This document shows positions 54,624 to 62,887 of a stretch of 64,000 nucleotides of DNA, in pieces. Position numbers and translations under genes: made by a program. The notes under the pieces are model-generated. The model saw only the letters and a list, made by a program, of their open reading frames with translations. It was not told the origin of the DNA and did no database searches. This DNA comes from Pedobacter yonginensis. Its GTDB lineage: Bacteria > Bacteroidota > Bacteroidia > Sphingobacteriales > Sphingobacteriaceae. The stretch is from positions 558,001-622,000 of the forward strand of contig NZ_QGNZ01000001.1 of assembly GCF_003173595.1 (NCBI RefSeq), read 5' to 3'. Positions within the stretch are counted from its first letter, which is position 1; every line of letters begins with the position of its first letter.

Positions 54624-55763
54624 ATGATTAATGAAACACTTAAAGAATACAGGATACTCTGCTTTGGGGGAGGTGGCGCCGAGATTGCAAAGGAGTTAAT
54701 CCGTCAAAAGTTTGATAGCGAAAAGATATTCTATTTTGATTCTGAGATTGATGATTTAAATACGATTTCTTTAAAAAATAAATTTCAGATAGGAACTTTT
54801 ACAACCTTTGGAAAAGGTACAAAAGGCAAAACTGATGCTTCCATAAAGGTTTTTAAGGAGGATAATGAGCTTTTCCTGCGTCTGACCAAATCCGACAGCA
54901 TATACTTTTTAGTGGGAAGTTTGGGAGGAGGGCTTTTCTCAGGTCTCTTACCCGAACTAGCTGTATCTTTAAATACCCGAAACAAAAAGTACATCGTAAT
55001 TGGAAATCTTCCATTTGAAAATGAGCAAAAGTTCCAAGCAACAAATACTACTTATGCGATAACTAACTTGAATGCCTATACATCCAATGTACTTTTGATT
55101 AAAAATTCCGATGTACAAGGGAACAATCCCAGCTTAACGAAGGCGGAGATATTTGACAAAATGGACAAACTTCTCTGTTCCTTGATTAATGAACTCGTTT
55201 TAAATTTTGATGTATCAGAAGTTGTGAACAAAAATGAGTTAATTTATATTTCTTCCCTGGAAGACTTAATTTTTACAAGCAAATCATATATACTTGAACA
55301 TCTATTAGGTATAAATAATTCGGAGAATAAAGTAATTACGGCAGACACCAATTTGGAAATTTTAGAATTGCTAAAATTTCAATACGAGTACGTTTACAGG
55401 ATCAGTCCAAGAAGATTTGAAGAATTGGTTGAATATATTTATAAACTGAGTGGCTATAAAACAGAATTAACTAAAACATCTAGAGATGATGGAGCTGATG
55501 TTCTAGTCTGGACACCGCCACCTGTTTTGGGAGACAGTTTTCTAACTGTCATACAGGCTAAGCGATATGCTAAGAAAAACCATGTCGGATCAGCTGAAGT
55601 AAGGGAACTAATGGGCTCAAGTCAACTATTTAAGGCAGACAAAGTACAGCTTGTTACCACCAGCGATTTTACCAAACCAGCAATCTCGACAGCAAAGGCA
55701 CAAAAAATTGACCTGATAAAGTTTTACGAGCTGAACGAAACCATAAAGAATTTAATAGCTTAG
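54624..55763 (+). CDS. FtsZ/tubulin-like GTPase fused to an Mrr-type PD-(D/E)xK nuclease
   Basis: The 379-residue protein has two parts. The N-terminal 240 residues follow FtsZ: ILCFGGGGAEIAKELI (residues 11-26, GTP loop), a KGTKGKTDASIKVF segment, then YFLVGSLGGGLFSGLLPELA (tubulin signature GGGTGTG replaced), IGNLPFENEQ and NFDVSEV where Asn194, Asp196 and Glu199 sit at the T7 catalytic loop position. The C-terminal part (about 258-370) is an Mrr_cat nuclease: RRFEELVEYIYKLSGYKTEL, SRDDGADV (Asp292), IQAKRY (Gln311, Lys313) and VTTSDFT. The ATG at 54624 is preferred to an upstream TTG. No exact precedent is known to me. Confidence 0.85.
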   Translation: MINETLKEYRILCFGGGGAEIAKELIRQKFDSEKIFYFDSEIDDLNTISLKNKFQIGTFTTFGKGTKGKTDASIKVFKEDNELFLRLTKSDSIYFLVGSLGGGLFSGLLPELAVSLNTRNKKYIVIGNLPFENEQKFQATNTTYAITNLNAYTSNVLLIKNSDVQGNNPSLTKAEIFDKMDKLLCSLINELVLNFDVSEVVNKNELIYISSLEDLIFTSKSYILEHLLGINNSENKVITADTNLEILELLKFQYEYVYRISPRRFEELVEYIYKLSGYKTELTKTSRDDGADVLVWTPPPVLGDSFLTVIQAKRYAKKNHVGSAEVRELMGSSQLFKADKVQLVTTSDFTKPAISTAKAQKIDLIKFYELNETIKNLIA

Positions 55764-55804
55764 AACTCTAATCTATCTCTACCCATCGCTCATCCATAAG
55801 CTGG

Positions 55805-55825
55805 CGCACGCGTGTCGCGTGTGCG
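55805..55825. repeat. GC-rich hairpin after the FtsZ-Mrr gene
   Basis: CGCACGCG (55805-55812) pairs with CGTGTGCG (55818-55825) including one G-U pair, with a 5 nt loop. It is GC-rich for this region and lacks a T-run on the plus strand; on the minus strand it is preceded, not followed, by the T-run. It could be a dispersed repeat or a transcript end. Confidence 0.5.
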
Positions 55826-56144
55826 AAAAAATAGAATTATTACAAGCCAAGTTATGTAAAAATTGGCCTGCTTTTTTTATCTTGGAGTTGAATGGGTTTG
55901 AGTGTTCTTAATTCATTCAATGGAAAGCTCAGAAAAGGGCAAGGACAGGCATCTTAATAAGCGAAGAGCTTACCTACCATATAATTCGAAACATCAATAT
56001 CCTACACTTCTACAACGCAGGCAAAATTCAGATCATTTGGGCAATCAATGGGCAGAATTTAATCGAAAATTTATGCTCAAAATGATATACCCCAATTTTT
56101 TTGGATACTCCAAATCATGTGATTTTTGGCAATTCTCTAAAAGC

Positions 56145-56178
56145 AAAAACCCCGCTAATCGTGCGATTGCAGGGTTTT
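56145..56178 (-). terminator. Terminator of the DUF4160-DUF2442 pair
   Basis: AAAACCC (56146-56152) pairs with GGGTTTT (56172-56178), and inside it AATCG (56157-56161) pairs with CGATT (56164-56168). On the minus strand five T follow. It lies about 100 bp beyond the DUF2442 stop codon. Confidence 0.65.
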
Positions 56179-56198
56179 ATACATTTTAATAGTCTTTA

Positions 56199-56220
56199 CT
56201 GTGATCCCAGCTAGTCGAAC
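56199..56220 (-). other. Degenerate copy of a tRNA 3' end
   Basis: On the minus strand this reads GTTCGA, a gap, then GGGATCACAG, the last ten bases matching the end of tRNA-Lys plus its next bases (57015-57024). Such remnants can mark an old integration site. The match is short. Confidence 0.35.
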
Positions 56221-56279
56221 TACCAAATACTTTTATCAAAGATTGTTAGCAAATAATAGCTTAAAGGCAAAATAATCTA

Positions 56280-56648
56280 TTATACAAATGCAAGTTCTTG
56301 ATTGTCTTTCGACTGTAGTCGATTGAGTGCCTCATTCATGGCTACCTCCTTAATTAACCCTTTTAACGAAATATCTTCATCTATTAATCGCCAGCGGATA
56401 CCAATACCATTACCCCTTAATTCAGCTGTTTCCAATTCTTTCTTACTCGCATTTTTTATTCTAGGGAAGTGCTTTAAGGCAACTTTAATTACTGCACTAT
56501 TTGTCAAAAGCAAAACTATTAAATTTAATTCCTTGCTAATGATAAATTGCTGAATGCGAATTCCCTTTTCAAAAATCAACTTATCAAACGGATCTGAAGA
56601 CCTTTTATTTACAATACTGTCTGTATTTTTATTTTTTGAAGTGCTCAT
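56280..56648 (-). CDS. DUF2442 domain protein
   Basis: The 122-residue product ends in the DUF2442 signature: FPRIKNASKKELETAELRGNGIGIRWRLIDEDISLKGLI. DUF2442 proteins commonly follow DUF4160 proteins, as here, and have been proposed as toxin-antitoxin-like pairs. The start codon lies within the restored frame of the upstream DUF4160 gene, implying coupled translation in the intact state. Confidence 0.88.
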   Translation of the reverse strand: MSTSKNKNTDSIVNKRSSDPFDKLIFEKGIRIQQFIISKELNLIVLLLTNSAVIKVALKHFPRIKNASKKELETAELRGNGIGIRWRLIDEDISLKGLIKEVAMNEALNRLQSKDNQELAFV

Positions 56649-56863
56649 TCCAGCGTTTAATTATTTCATCACTATGTTCTTTTCAATCTTATAATTTCTT
56701 TACGCTCTTGCGGTTTGAAGCCGTATGCATATTGTTCTAAAATTGGACTCATCCAAATCTTAGCCTCTGCATCACCTTTTTCTACATGTACATGTATTGG
56801 CTCATTGTTTTCATTACTGTAGAAAAAGAATCTGTATCCGAAGATTTCAAAGACTGTGGGCAC
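56629..56863 (-). pseudogene. DUF4160 domain protein, frameshifted near its end
   Basis: The reading frame from 56863 gives 63 residues with the DUF4160 signature (MPTVFEIFGYRFFFYSNENN, PIHVHVEKGDAEAKIWM) and stops at 56672. Removing one A from the AAAA run (about 56682-56685) restores EHSDEIIKRWNEHFKK and a stop at 56629, overlapping DUF2442 by 20 bp. This is the normal DUF4160 C-terminus, so the gene carries a single-base insertion or a sequencing error. Confidence 0.8.
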
Positions 56864-56982
56864 ATAACAAAAATAAGCTTATTTTTGTTATGAACCAAGC
56901 CATTATACTCGGATAGCTTTACTTATCCCTAGTGGATTCGAACACAAAAACAGCGTGTGGATTAAGCGGTAGGACATAAAAC

Positions 56983-57011
56983 AAAAAATCCCCCAACTTT
57001 CGTTGGAGGAT
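56983..57011 (-). terminator. Rho-independent terminator of tRNA-Lys
   Basis: On the minus strand ATCCTCCAAC pairs with GTTGGGGGAT around a GAAA tetraloop (one G-U pair), followed by a T-run. It starts 7 bp beyond the tRNA. Confidence 0.88.
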
Positions 57012-57017
57012 TGTCTG

Positions 57018-57090
57018 TGATCCCGCTGGGATTCGAACCCAGGACCACTACATTAAAAGTGTAATGCTCTACCAGCTGAGCTACGGAATC
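57018..57090 (-). tRNA. trnK: tRNA-Lys (anticodon UUU)
   Basis: The 73 nt gene folds into a normal cloverleaf: acceptor GATTCCG with CGGGATC (one G-U), D arm GCTCAGCTGGTAGAGC, anticodon loop ACTTTTAAT with TTT, and T arm CTGGGTTCGAATCCCAG. The 3' CCA is not encoded. It is a usual site for integration and here borders the accessory island. MnmA in this window modifies its wobble base. Confidence 0.96.
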
Positions 57091-57292
57091 ATTTCCTCTT
57101 GTTTAAGGAGGTGCAAATATAGAAATTAAAATCATTCGTGCCAACATTTTTTGCTAAATGTTTTTAATGTTTTTTACTGCATCATTAATCTAACTCTGTA
57201 AGTGCTTGATTTTAAAAATTATATCCAATTTGGAAAGTTGCATTTTTCTAAAAATAATTAAGCAAAATACCAAGAAAAGCATCGAGTTTAGC

Positions 57293-57988
57293 TTATTTGG
57301 CCTTCGGAATAAAGTTTAAAAACGATTGAAATTGTGCCTTGTGCTTGTTTTTGTCCAACTTAAAATAAAAGGCACCACGTCTGGAGCTCGATTTATCCTT
57401 TTCAGGTTGTTTAATCAGCATCCCGCTGGCGGTTATTTTGCGGATAAAGTTTCTATTGTCTATTGGTGTGTCGTAAACCTGCTCATATAAAGCCTGTAGT
57501 TGCGGTATAGTGAACTTTTTGGGCAGCAGTTCGAATAAAATGGGGTGGAGCGCAGCTTGATAACGAATTTTATCCATTGCCGCTTTAACCATTAGGTTGT
57601 GGTCAAAGATCAACTGAGGAACCTCTTTCAGTTTAAACCATTCTGCATGGTATTGATCGTTAATTTGCTTGCTGTATTTGTTGATGTCGATTAGAGCGAA
57701 ATACACCACCGAAACGGTGCGTTCAATAGGGTCTCGATCTGGACTTCCATAAGCGTGGAGTTGCTCCAGATAAACATCGTGTAAGCCAGTAAGTTCCAGC
57801 AAGATTCTTTGCGCAGCACCATCTAAATCTTCATCGGCCCGAATAAAACCACCCATTAAACTCCACTGATCTTTAACAGGTTCTATGGCTCGTTTGATTA
57901 CTAAGAGTTTTAACTGATCGCCATCGTAGCCAAAAATAATGCAATCTACGGCAACAAGAACTGGGTTTTGATTGATATACTTTCCCAT
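57293..57988 (-). CDS. Nudix-like transcriptional regulator (NrtR/AraR type)
   Basis: The 231-residue protein has an N-terminal Nudix fold (VAVDCIIFGYDGDQLKLLVIKR, QWSLMGGFIRADEDLD) and a C-terminal winged-helix domain (FTIPQLQALYEQVYDTPIDNRNFIRKI, GMLIKQ). The Nudix box is GGFIRADEDLDGAAQRILLEL, with two metal-binding Glu changed (Ile and Leu), so hydrolysis is unlikely and it probably senses a nucleotide or sugar ligand. In Bacteroides the family includes AraR, a sugar regulator. The HAD gene lies 3 bp upstream. Confidence 0.9.
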   Translation of the reverse strand: MGKYINQNPVLVAVDCIIFGYDGDQLKLLVIKRAIEPVKDQWSLMGGFIRADEDLDGAAQRILLELTGLHDVYLEQLHAYGSPDRDPIERTVSVVYFALIDINKYSKQINDQYHAEWFKLKEVPQLIFDHNLMVKAAMDKIRYQAALHPILFELLPKKFTIPQLQALYEQVYDTPIDNRNFIRKITASGMLIKQPEKDKSSSRRGAFYFKLDKNKHKAQFQSFLNFIPKAK

Positions 57989-57991
57989 AAT

Positions 57992-58663
57992 TTAAAATAA
58001 AGCGTTTAAAATAGAATCATTGTAATCGCTGATGAAGCCCACAATATTCGGATAATCTGCAAATTCATCCTCCTTGTGGGTGGTGGTGAGTACCACGCAA
58101 GGCATCCCTGCACGGTTTGCCGCCTCTACACCCTTGGGCGCATCTTCAAAAACAATACAATCTTCAGGCAGTACCTTTAAAAGTTGAGCGGCCTTGGTAA
58201 ACGTTTCCGCATCGGGCTTGCTCATCACCACATCATCTGCACTCACAATGGCGCTCAAATAACGGCGAATGTTGAGTCCATCTACCACAAAATCAATGTT
58301 AAAAGGAATAGCGGCAGAACCAATGGCCATCAAAATTTTGGCTTCCTTTGCACGAGCTAAAAAGAGTTCTAAGCCATCAATCAGCGCCAAATGAGGAATA
58401 TAGCCTGCCTGATACCTTTTTTCTTTATCCAAAGATAGCCGATCCATTTCTTCCAAACTGAACGCATTTTTCCCGAAAACACGTTCTAAAACTTCATGGT
58501 TTTTGCCATACATTTCTTGCTTTACCTGTTCGTACGATAGGTTGGCGCCCAATTCATCATTCATGATAGAATACCAAGCTTTTGTGTGGTACTCCATGTC
58601 GTTAATCATGGTGCCATTTAAATCGAAAAGGAAAGCCTTTGGCTTTGTGGTTAACTTTTGCAT
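57992..58663 (-). CDS. HAD hydrolase, beta-phosphoglucomutase-like, with altered catalytic motif
   Basis: The 223-residue protein has the HAD core: motif I FDLNGTMIND, motif II IGSAA, motif III SKPDAETF and motif IV VFEDAPKGVEAA, with a helical cap. Motif I reads D-L-N-G-T, so the second Asp, the general acid/base in phosphatases and phosphoglucomutases, is Asn. Activity may therefore be reduced or changed. It is followed after 3 bp by the Nudix regulator, and galM is divergent, suggesting sugar phosphate metabolism. Confidence 0.9.
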   Translation of the reverse strand: MQKLTTKPKAFLFDLNGTMINDMEYHTKAWYSIMNDELGANLSYEQVKQEMYGKNHEVLERVFGKNAFSLEEMDRLSLDKEKRYQAGYIPHLALIDGLELFLARAKEAKILMAIGSAAIPFNIDFVVDGLNIRRYLSAIVSADDVVMSKPDAETFTKAAQLLKVLPEDCIVFEDAPKGVEAANRAGMPCVVLTTTHKEDEFADYPNIVGFISDYNDSILNALF

Positions 58664-58794
58664 ACTGAGGCTCTAAATTAGATGATTTTTTTGATGTTGA
58701 ATAATCTGCTCAATGATAGGCCAATATTATTTATAAACGTTACAATAACGTTAATTTATTTTGACTACTTTAGCTTAACCAAAAATAAATCTTT

Positions 58795-59970
58795 ATGAAA
58801 AAAATGTTTCTAAAAGCATGGCCTGTGGCGAGTATTTGCTTGGCTATTGCCTTTTCTGGATGCCAATCGAAAAACAATCAGGACGAATACCATGCTTTAA
58901 AAGGTGATTCTTCCGCATACGAAAGTACCATTGATGGCAAAGCGGTAAAACTTTATACCCTTAAAAATAAACAAGGCAGCTCCGTTTCCATTAGCAATTA
59001 CGGCGGACGGATTGTGTCTCTATTGGTGCCAAATCGCGATAACAAACTAACGGATGTGGTTTTGGGCTACGACAGCTTAGCTGCCTACCGTAAAAAAGGA
59101 GAGCCATTTTTTGGTGCCTTGATTGGTCGTTATGGCAATAGAATTGGAAAAGGAAAATTCACGCTAGATGGAAAAACCTATAATTTGCAGCTCAACGATG
59201 GGGTGAATACCCTACACGGCGGTAGCGATGGTTTTTTTGGAAAGGTTTGGGAGGCCAAACAGATTGATGGACACAAGTTAGAACTCAACTATGTTTCGAT
59301 GGATGGTGAAGCGGGATATCCTGGTAAGCTCGTGGTAAAGGTGGTGTATAGCCTACGCGATGACAATGCCCTGCAAATGGATTATACGGCAACTACGGAT
59401 AAAACCACCGTCGTGAATTTAACCAATCATGCCTACTTTAATTTGAGTGGCGAAGGAAACAAAACCATCCTAGATCACCAATTAATGATTGATGCAAATG
59501 CTTATACGCTAGTCGATTCTACATTAATTCCCACAGGTAAAATACAATCGGTTGCGGGTACTGCATTCGATTTTAACCAAGTAAAAGCCATTGGTAAATC
59601 TATCAACGAAAAGGATGAACAGTTGAAGTTTGGGAAGGGTTATGATCATAACTTTGTGCTCAATCAACATGATGCGATAACGCCCGTAGCGACTGTTACA
59701 AGTCCGATTACAGGAATTACTTTGGAGGTTTACACCACAGAGCCCGGTCTGCAATTTTATAGCGGTAACTTCTTAACCGGGGTAGATCATGATGGAAAGG
59801 GTGGCAAGGCGTATCCGCATCGCTCTGCCTTTTGCTTAGAAACCCAACATTTTCCGGATGCACCCAACCACCCCAACTTTGCATCAACCGTTTTAAAGCC
59901 AGGAGAAAGCTATAAAACCACTACAACGTATAAATTTGTTACTGCGCCAAGGCTAAAGAAAATTGATTAA
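58795..59970 (+). CDS. galM: Aldose 1-epimerase lipoprotein
   Basis: The 391-residue enzyme interconverts the anomers of hexoses. A lipoprotein signal ends at AFSGC. GalM signatures include GGRIVSLLVPN, GRYGNRIGKGKF, LNDGVNTLHGG (first catalytic His), NLTNHAYFNLSG (second His) and the C-terminal FCLETQHFPDAPN with the catalytic Glu. Being exported, it probably prepares extracellular sugars for uptake, which fits the glycosidases elsewhere in the window. Confidence 0.95.
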   Translation: MKKMFLKAWPVASICLAIAFSGCQSKNNQDEYHALKGDSSAYESTIDGKAVKLYTLKNKQGSSVSISNYGGRIVSLLVPNRDNKLTDVVLGYDSLAAYRKKGEPFFGALIGRYGNRIGKGKFTLDGKTYNLQLNDGVNTLHGGSDGFFGKVWEAKQIDGHKLELNYVSMDGEAGYPGKLVVKVVYSLRDDNALQMDYTATTDKTTVVNLTNHAYFNLSGEGNKTILDHQLMIDANAYTLVDSTLIPTGKIQSVAGTAFDFNQVKAIGKSINEKDEQLKFGKGYDHNFVLNQHDAITPVATVTSPITGITLEVYTTEPGLQFYSGNFLTGVDHDGKGGKAYPHRSAFCLETQHFPDAPNHPNFASTVLKPGESYKTTTTYKFVTAPRLKKID

Positions 59971-60086
59971 AAATTGGTTAGGAGAATTTTGCTGGATTAC
60001 AAATTACAGCGCTATTACAGGGTAAAAAACTGTGATTTCGGCCGTAGGGAAGAAATTCTTGGACTTTGCTAATTTCAAAGATCTCT

Positions 60087-60750
60087 CAACCGCCACCGTA
60101 CGTGTCTGCACGGAACGTTATTTGGACTGTTTTATTGATTCGTGCATACACGAACCAAGGCAAGGAATGGTAGTGGAGAAATACTTGAGCTTTGGTATTT
60201 CAACCGCCATGGTACGTGTCTGCACGTACCATTATTTAGCCTGTTTTTATTGATTCGTGAAGACACGAACCAAGGCAAGGAATGGTAGTGGAGAATTCCT
60301 TGGGCTTTTGTGGTTACAACCGCCACCGTACGTGTCTGCACGTACCGTTATTTGGCCTGTTTTTATTGATTCGTGAAGACACGAACCAAGGCAAGGAATG
60401 GTAGTGGAGAATTCCTTGGGCTTTTGTGGTTACAACCGCCACCGTACGTGTCTGCACGGAACGTTATTTGGACTGTTTTTATTGATTCGTGGAGATATGA
60501 ACCAAGGCAAGGAACGGTAGTGGAGAAATCCTTGAACTTTGGTATTTCAACCGCCATGGTACGTGTCTGCACGTACCGTTATTTGGCCTGTTTTTATTGA
60601 TTCGTGGAGACATGAACCAAGGCAAGGAACGGTAGTGGAGAAATCCTTGAACAGAGGTATTTCAACCGCCACGGTACGTGTATGCATGTACTGTGATTTA
60701 GACTGTTTTATTGATTCGTGGAGACATGAAGCAAGTCAAAAGTAAGATTG
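60087..60750. repeat. Tandem array, six units of about 115 bp with two hairpins each
   Basis: Units start with CAACCGCCA at 60087, 60201, 60317, 60433, 60548 and 60663 (spacing 114-116). Each has a hairpin GTACGTG-TCTG-CACGTAC (weaker in some copies) and a hairpin TTCGTG-AAGA-CACGAA, then a constant CAAGGCAAGGAATGGTAGTG stretch. The short frames covering it on both strands are repeat artefacts. It lies between galM and the fucose operon, and no gene is seen in 59971-60799. Confidence 0.92.
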
Positions 60751-60799
60751 ATCAAACAGAAATTCCCCGCTCAATCACCTGCATGGATCAATCTCCAAT

Positions 60800-61969
60800 T
60801 TATGGAATTAATAATCGCTCCGCAAACTGGGCTGGTTTCTCGATGGTTACTTGTTGCATGGCTTGGTACAGGTGCGCCTTAAACATGTTGATGGTATGAT
60901 CTCCACCTTCATCGCCTAGCGCGCCAACGCCATACATAAATGGTCTGCCCATAAAGTTAAATTCAGAGCCAACGGCATGTGCACGAGCTAAATCCACTCC
61001 AGAACGAATGCCACCATCCAACATAATCTTTAATTTAGAACGATATTGCGGATTCCCTGCCAGCTTAATTAATGACTTAATGGACGATTCGCCGGCATCT
61101 ATTTGCCTACCGCCATGGTTAGACACAATTACCCCATCTACACCAATCTGAATGGCAGCCTGCATATCTTCATCAGTTGTAATCCCTTTTAACACCAACG
61201 GACCTTTCCAAATTTCTCTAATTGCAGAAACTTTTTCAATATCCACCTTACCTGTAAATGTTCGGTTCATAAATTGCCCCAACTGACTCATATCCAAGCC
61301 TTTTTCCATATAAGGTTTTAGGGTAGCAAAAGAGGGGATGCCGTGTTGCAAGGTTTTAATTCCCCACAACGGGCGCGCAACAGCTTGCAAAATATTTTTA
61401 ATCGACATTTTAGGAGGGATGGATAAGCCGCTTTTAATTTCCCTGTACCGCAAACCGAAAGAGGGTACATCAACCAAAACTACCAACACCGGACATTCAA
61501 CTGATTTCAAACGATTTAAGATATCGTCTCTCAATCGGTTTTCGGTAGGGTGATACAGTTGAAACCAAGCTTTCCCATCAGACACCTCCGCAATTCGCTC
61601 AATGCTGCTGGTTGATACCGTACTCAATATATAGGGAATATCATGCTTGGCGGCTGCTTTTGCCAAAATTTCTGGTGCATTGGGCCACATTAAACCCTGC
61701 AAACCAATCGGCGAAATGCCAAAGGGCGCACTGTATTGGCGTCCAAATAATTCTACCGACATATCAATCTCTCCGCCCACCCGCAAATAGTTGGGTTTCA
61801 GGTAAATATCATCAAAATCGTTCTCGTTTCGAGCCAAATTTAAGCCTTCATTACATCCACCATCTAAATAATCAAAGGCAAATTTAGGGATTCTGCTTTT
61901 GGCTTTGCTTCTTAAATCGGCCACAGATGGGTATTGGGGATGGTAAGGAAAGGTGATTTTTTTGCTCAT
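60800..61969 (-). CDS. lldD: FMN-dependent alpha-hydroxy acid (L-lactate) dehydrogenase
   Basis: The 389-residue TIM-barrel enzyme has family markers SAPFGISPIGLQGLMWPNAP, WFQLYHP, LVLKGITTDED (Lys) and SNHGGRQID (catalytic His and Arg), then LDGGIRSGVDLARA and the FMN phosphate loop FMGRPFMYG. It oxidises an L-2-hydroxy acid, most likely L-lactate, to the keto acid. The upstream operon should produce L-lactate, supporting this substrate. 93 bp separate it from the amidohydrolase gene. Confidence 0.92.
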   Translation of the reverse strand: MSKKITFPYHPQYPSVADLRSKAKSRIPKFAFDYLDGGCNEGLNLARNENDFDDIYLKPNYLRVGGEIDMSVELFGRQYSAPFGISPIGLQGLMWPNAPEILAKAAAKHDIPYILSTVSTSSIERIAEVSDGKAWFQLYHPTENRLRDDILNRLKSVECPVLVVLVDVPSFGLRYREIKSGLSIPPKMSIKNILQAVARPLWGIKTLQHGIPSFATLKPYMEKGLDMSQLGQFMNRTFTGKVDIEKVSAIREIWKGPLVLKGITTDEDMQAAIQIGVDGVIVSNHGGRQIDAGESSIKSLIKLAGNPQYRSKLKIMLDGGIRSGVDLARAHAVGSEFNFMGRPFMYGVGALGDEGGDHTINMFKAHLYQAMQQVTIEKPAQFAERLLIP

Positions 61970-62062
61970 AATGAAAATGATGTATGGAAATTTGGTTAAA
62001 AGCCGAAAATTAAAGTTTTATATTTTCTTTCCCATCCTGCTCTATAGGCTAGTTGTAGTGTT

Positions 62063-62887
62063 TTATAATTGATAGAAGCGCTTTGCATTGCCACTAAATA
62101 CTGAAGTTCTTTCTTCGGTTGTAAATTGAGCGGCATATTTATTCACCAAGTAGAACCAATCCGCGTAAGGCCTGCTGATTAACATGACTGGCCAATCGCT
62201 TCCATAAAGCACTCGTTCAGTACCAAAGTTTTCGAAAATCACATCGAAAATCTTAAACATTTCGTTTTCTGTCCACTTTGCCCAATCGGCCTCTGCCAAC
62301 AGCCCTGATAGCTTGCAATGCACATTTGGATTTTGTGCTAAAGTTTTAATGTTCGCTGCCCATTCCTGTATCTCGCCACTTTTTATGTTCGGTTTGCCAC
62401 AATGATCTAACACAAAGGCTTGGTTAGGCACTTGATCGACCATTTTAATTAGGCTGGGCAATTGGCTATGATATACCAATAAATCGTAGGTATAATTGAA
62501 TTGTTTCAGCTTCTGTAGCCCTGCAATAAATTCTGGATTCAAAATAAATTCATCGTTTTCAGCCTGTAAAACATGTCGCCAGCCCTTAATTAATTTAAAA
62601 GCGCTCCAATAGTGCAGGCGTTCTTCCAAATCAAGGATTCGCAAATCAATCCAGCCAACTATTCCTTTTATCAACTCACTTTGTTCGGCTAAGGATAGCA
62701 AAAAATGGTTTTCTGCTTCGCTTTGATTGGCTTGCACCGCAATACAACCTTCAATTTTAAGATCGCTAAACGGTTGGATCAAATCTTTTGGCGCAAAATC
62801 CTTACGGATGGCCTGCATCTCTTCCGTAATCCAACTGTCTCTCACGGCATCATAATTCCAAAAATGTACGTGGGTATCAATCATCAT
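62063..62887 (-). CDS. Amidohydrolase, predicted L-fuconolactonase
   Basis: The 274-residue amidohydrolase_2 protein has metal ligands His6 and His8 (DTHVHFW), a later VLDHCGKPNI and YGSDWPV with the catalytic Asp. This group includes L-fuconolactone and L-rhamnonolactone hydrolases. It follows directly after the mutarotase gene, with adjoining stop and start codons. Function is inferred from the operon. Confidence 0.88.
   Translation of the reverse strand: MMIDTHVHFWNYDAVRDSWITEEMQAIRKDFAPKDLIQPFSDLKIEGCIAVQANQSEAENHFLLSLAEQSELIKGIVGWIDLRILDLEERLHYWSAFKLIKGWRHVLQAENDEFILNPEFIAGLQKLKQFNYTYDLLVYHSQLPSLIKMVDQVPNQAFVLDHCGKPNIKSGEIQEWAANIKTLAQNPNVHCKLSGLLAEADWAKWTENEMFKIFDVIFENFGTERVLYGSDWPVMLISRPYADWFYLVNKYAAQFTTEERTSVFSGNAKRFYQL

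Larger units (their letters stand above)
55826..56279. other. Intergenic stretch with no convincing gene
   Basis: A 95-codon frame at 55902-56189 on the plus strand has an unusual composition (Arg/Asn/Lys/Phe-rich) and ends inside a terminator-like hairpin, so it is not accepted. The stretch does hold a two-part hairpin (56145-56178) and a tRNA-like fragment (56199-56220). Confidence 0.5.

Noticed and set aside
55902..56189. 95-codon plus-strand frame
   Set aside because: Unusual composition, no recognisable domain, and its end lies in a terminator hairpin that serves the opposite strand.
60032..60745. Several 65-75 codon frames on both strands
   Set aside because: All are repeats of the 115 bp unit and show no independent coding signal.
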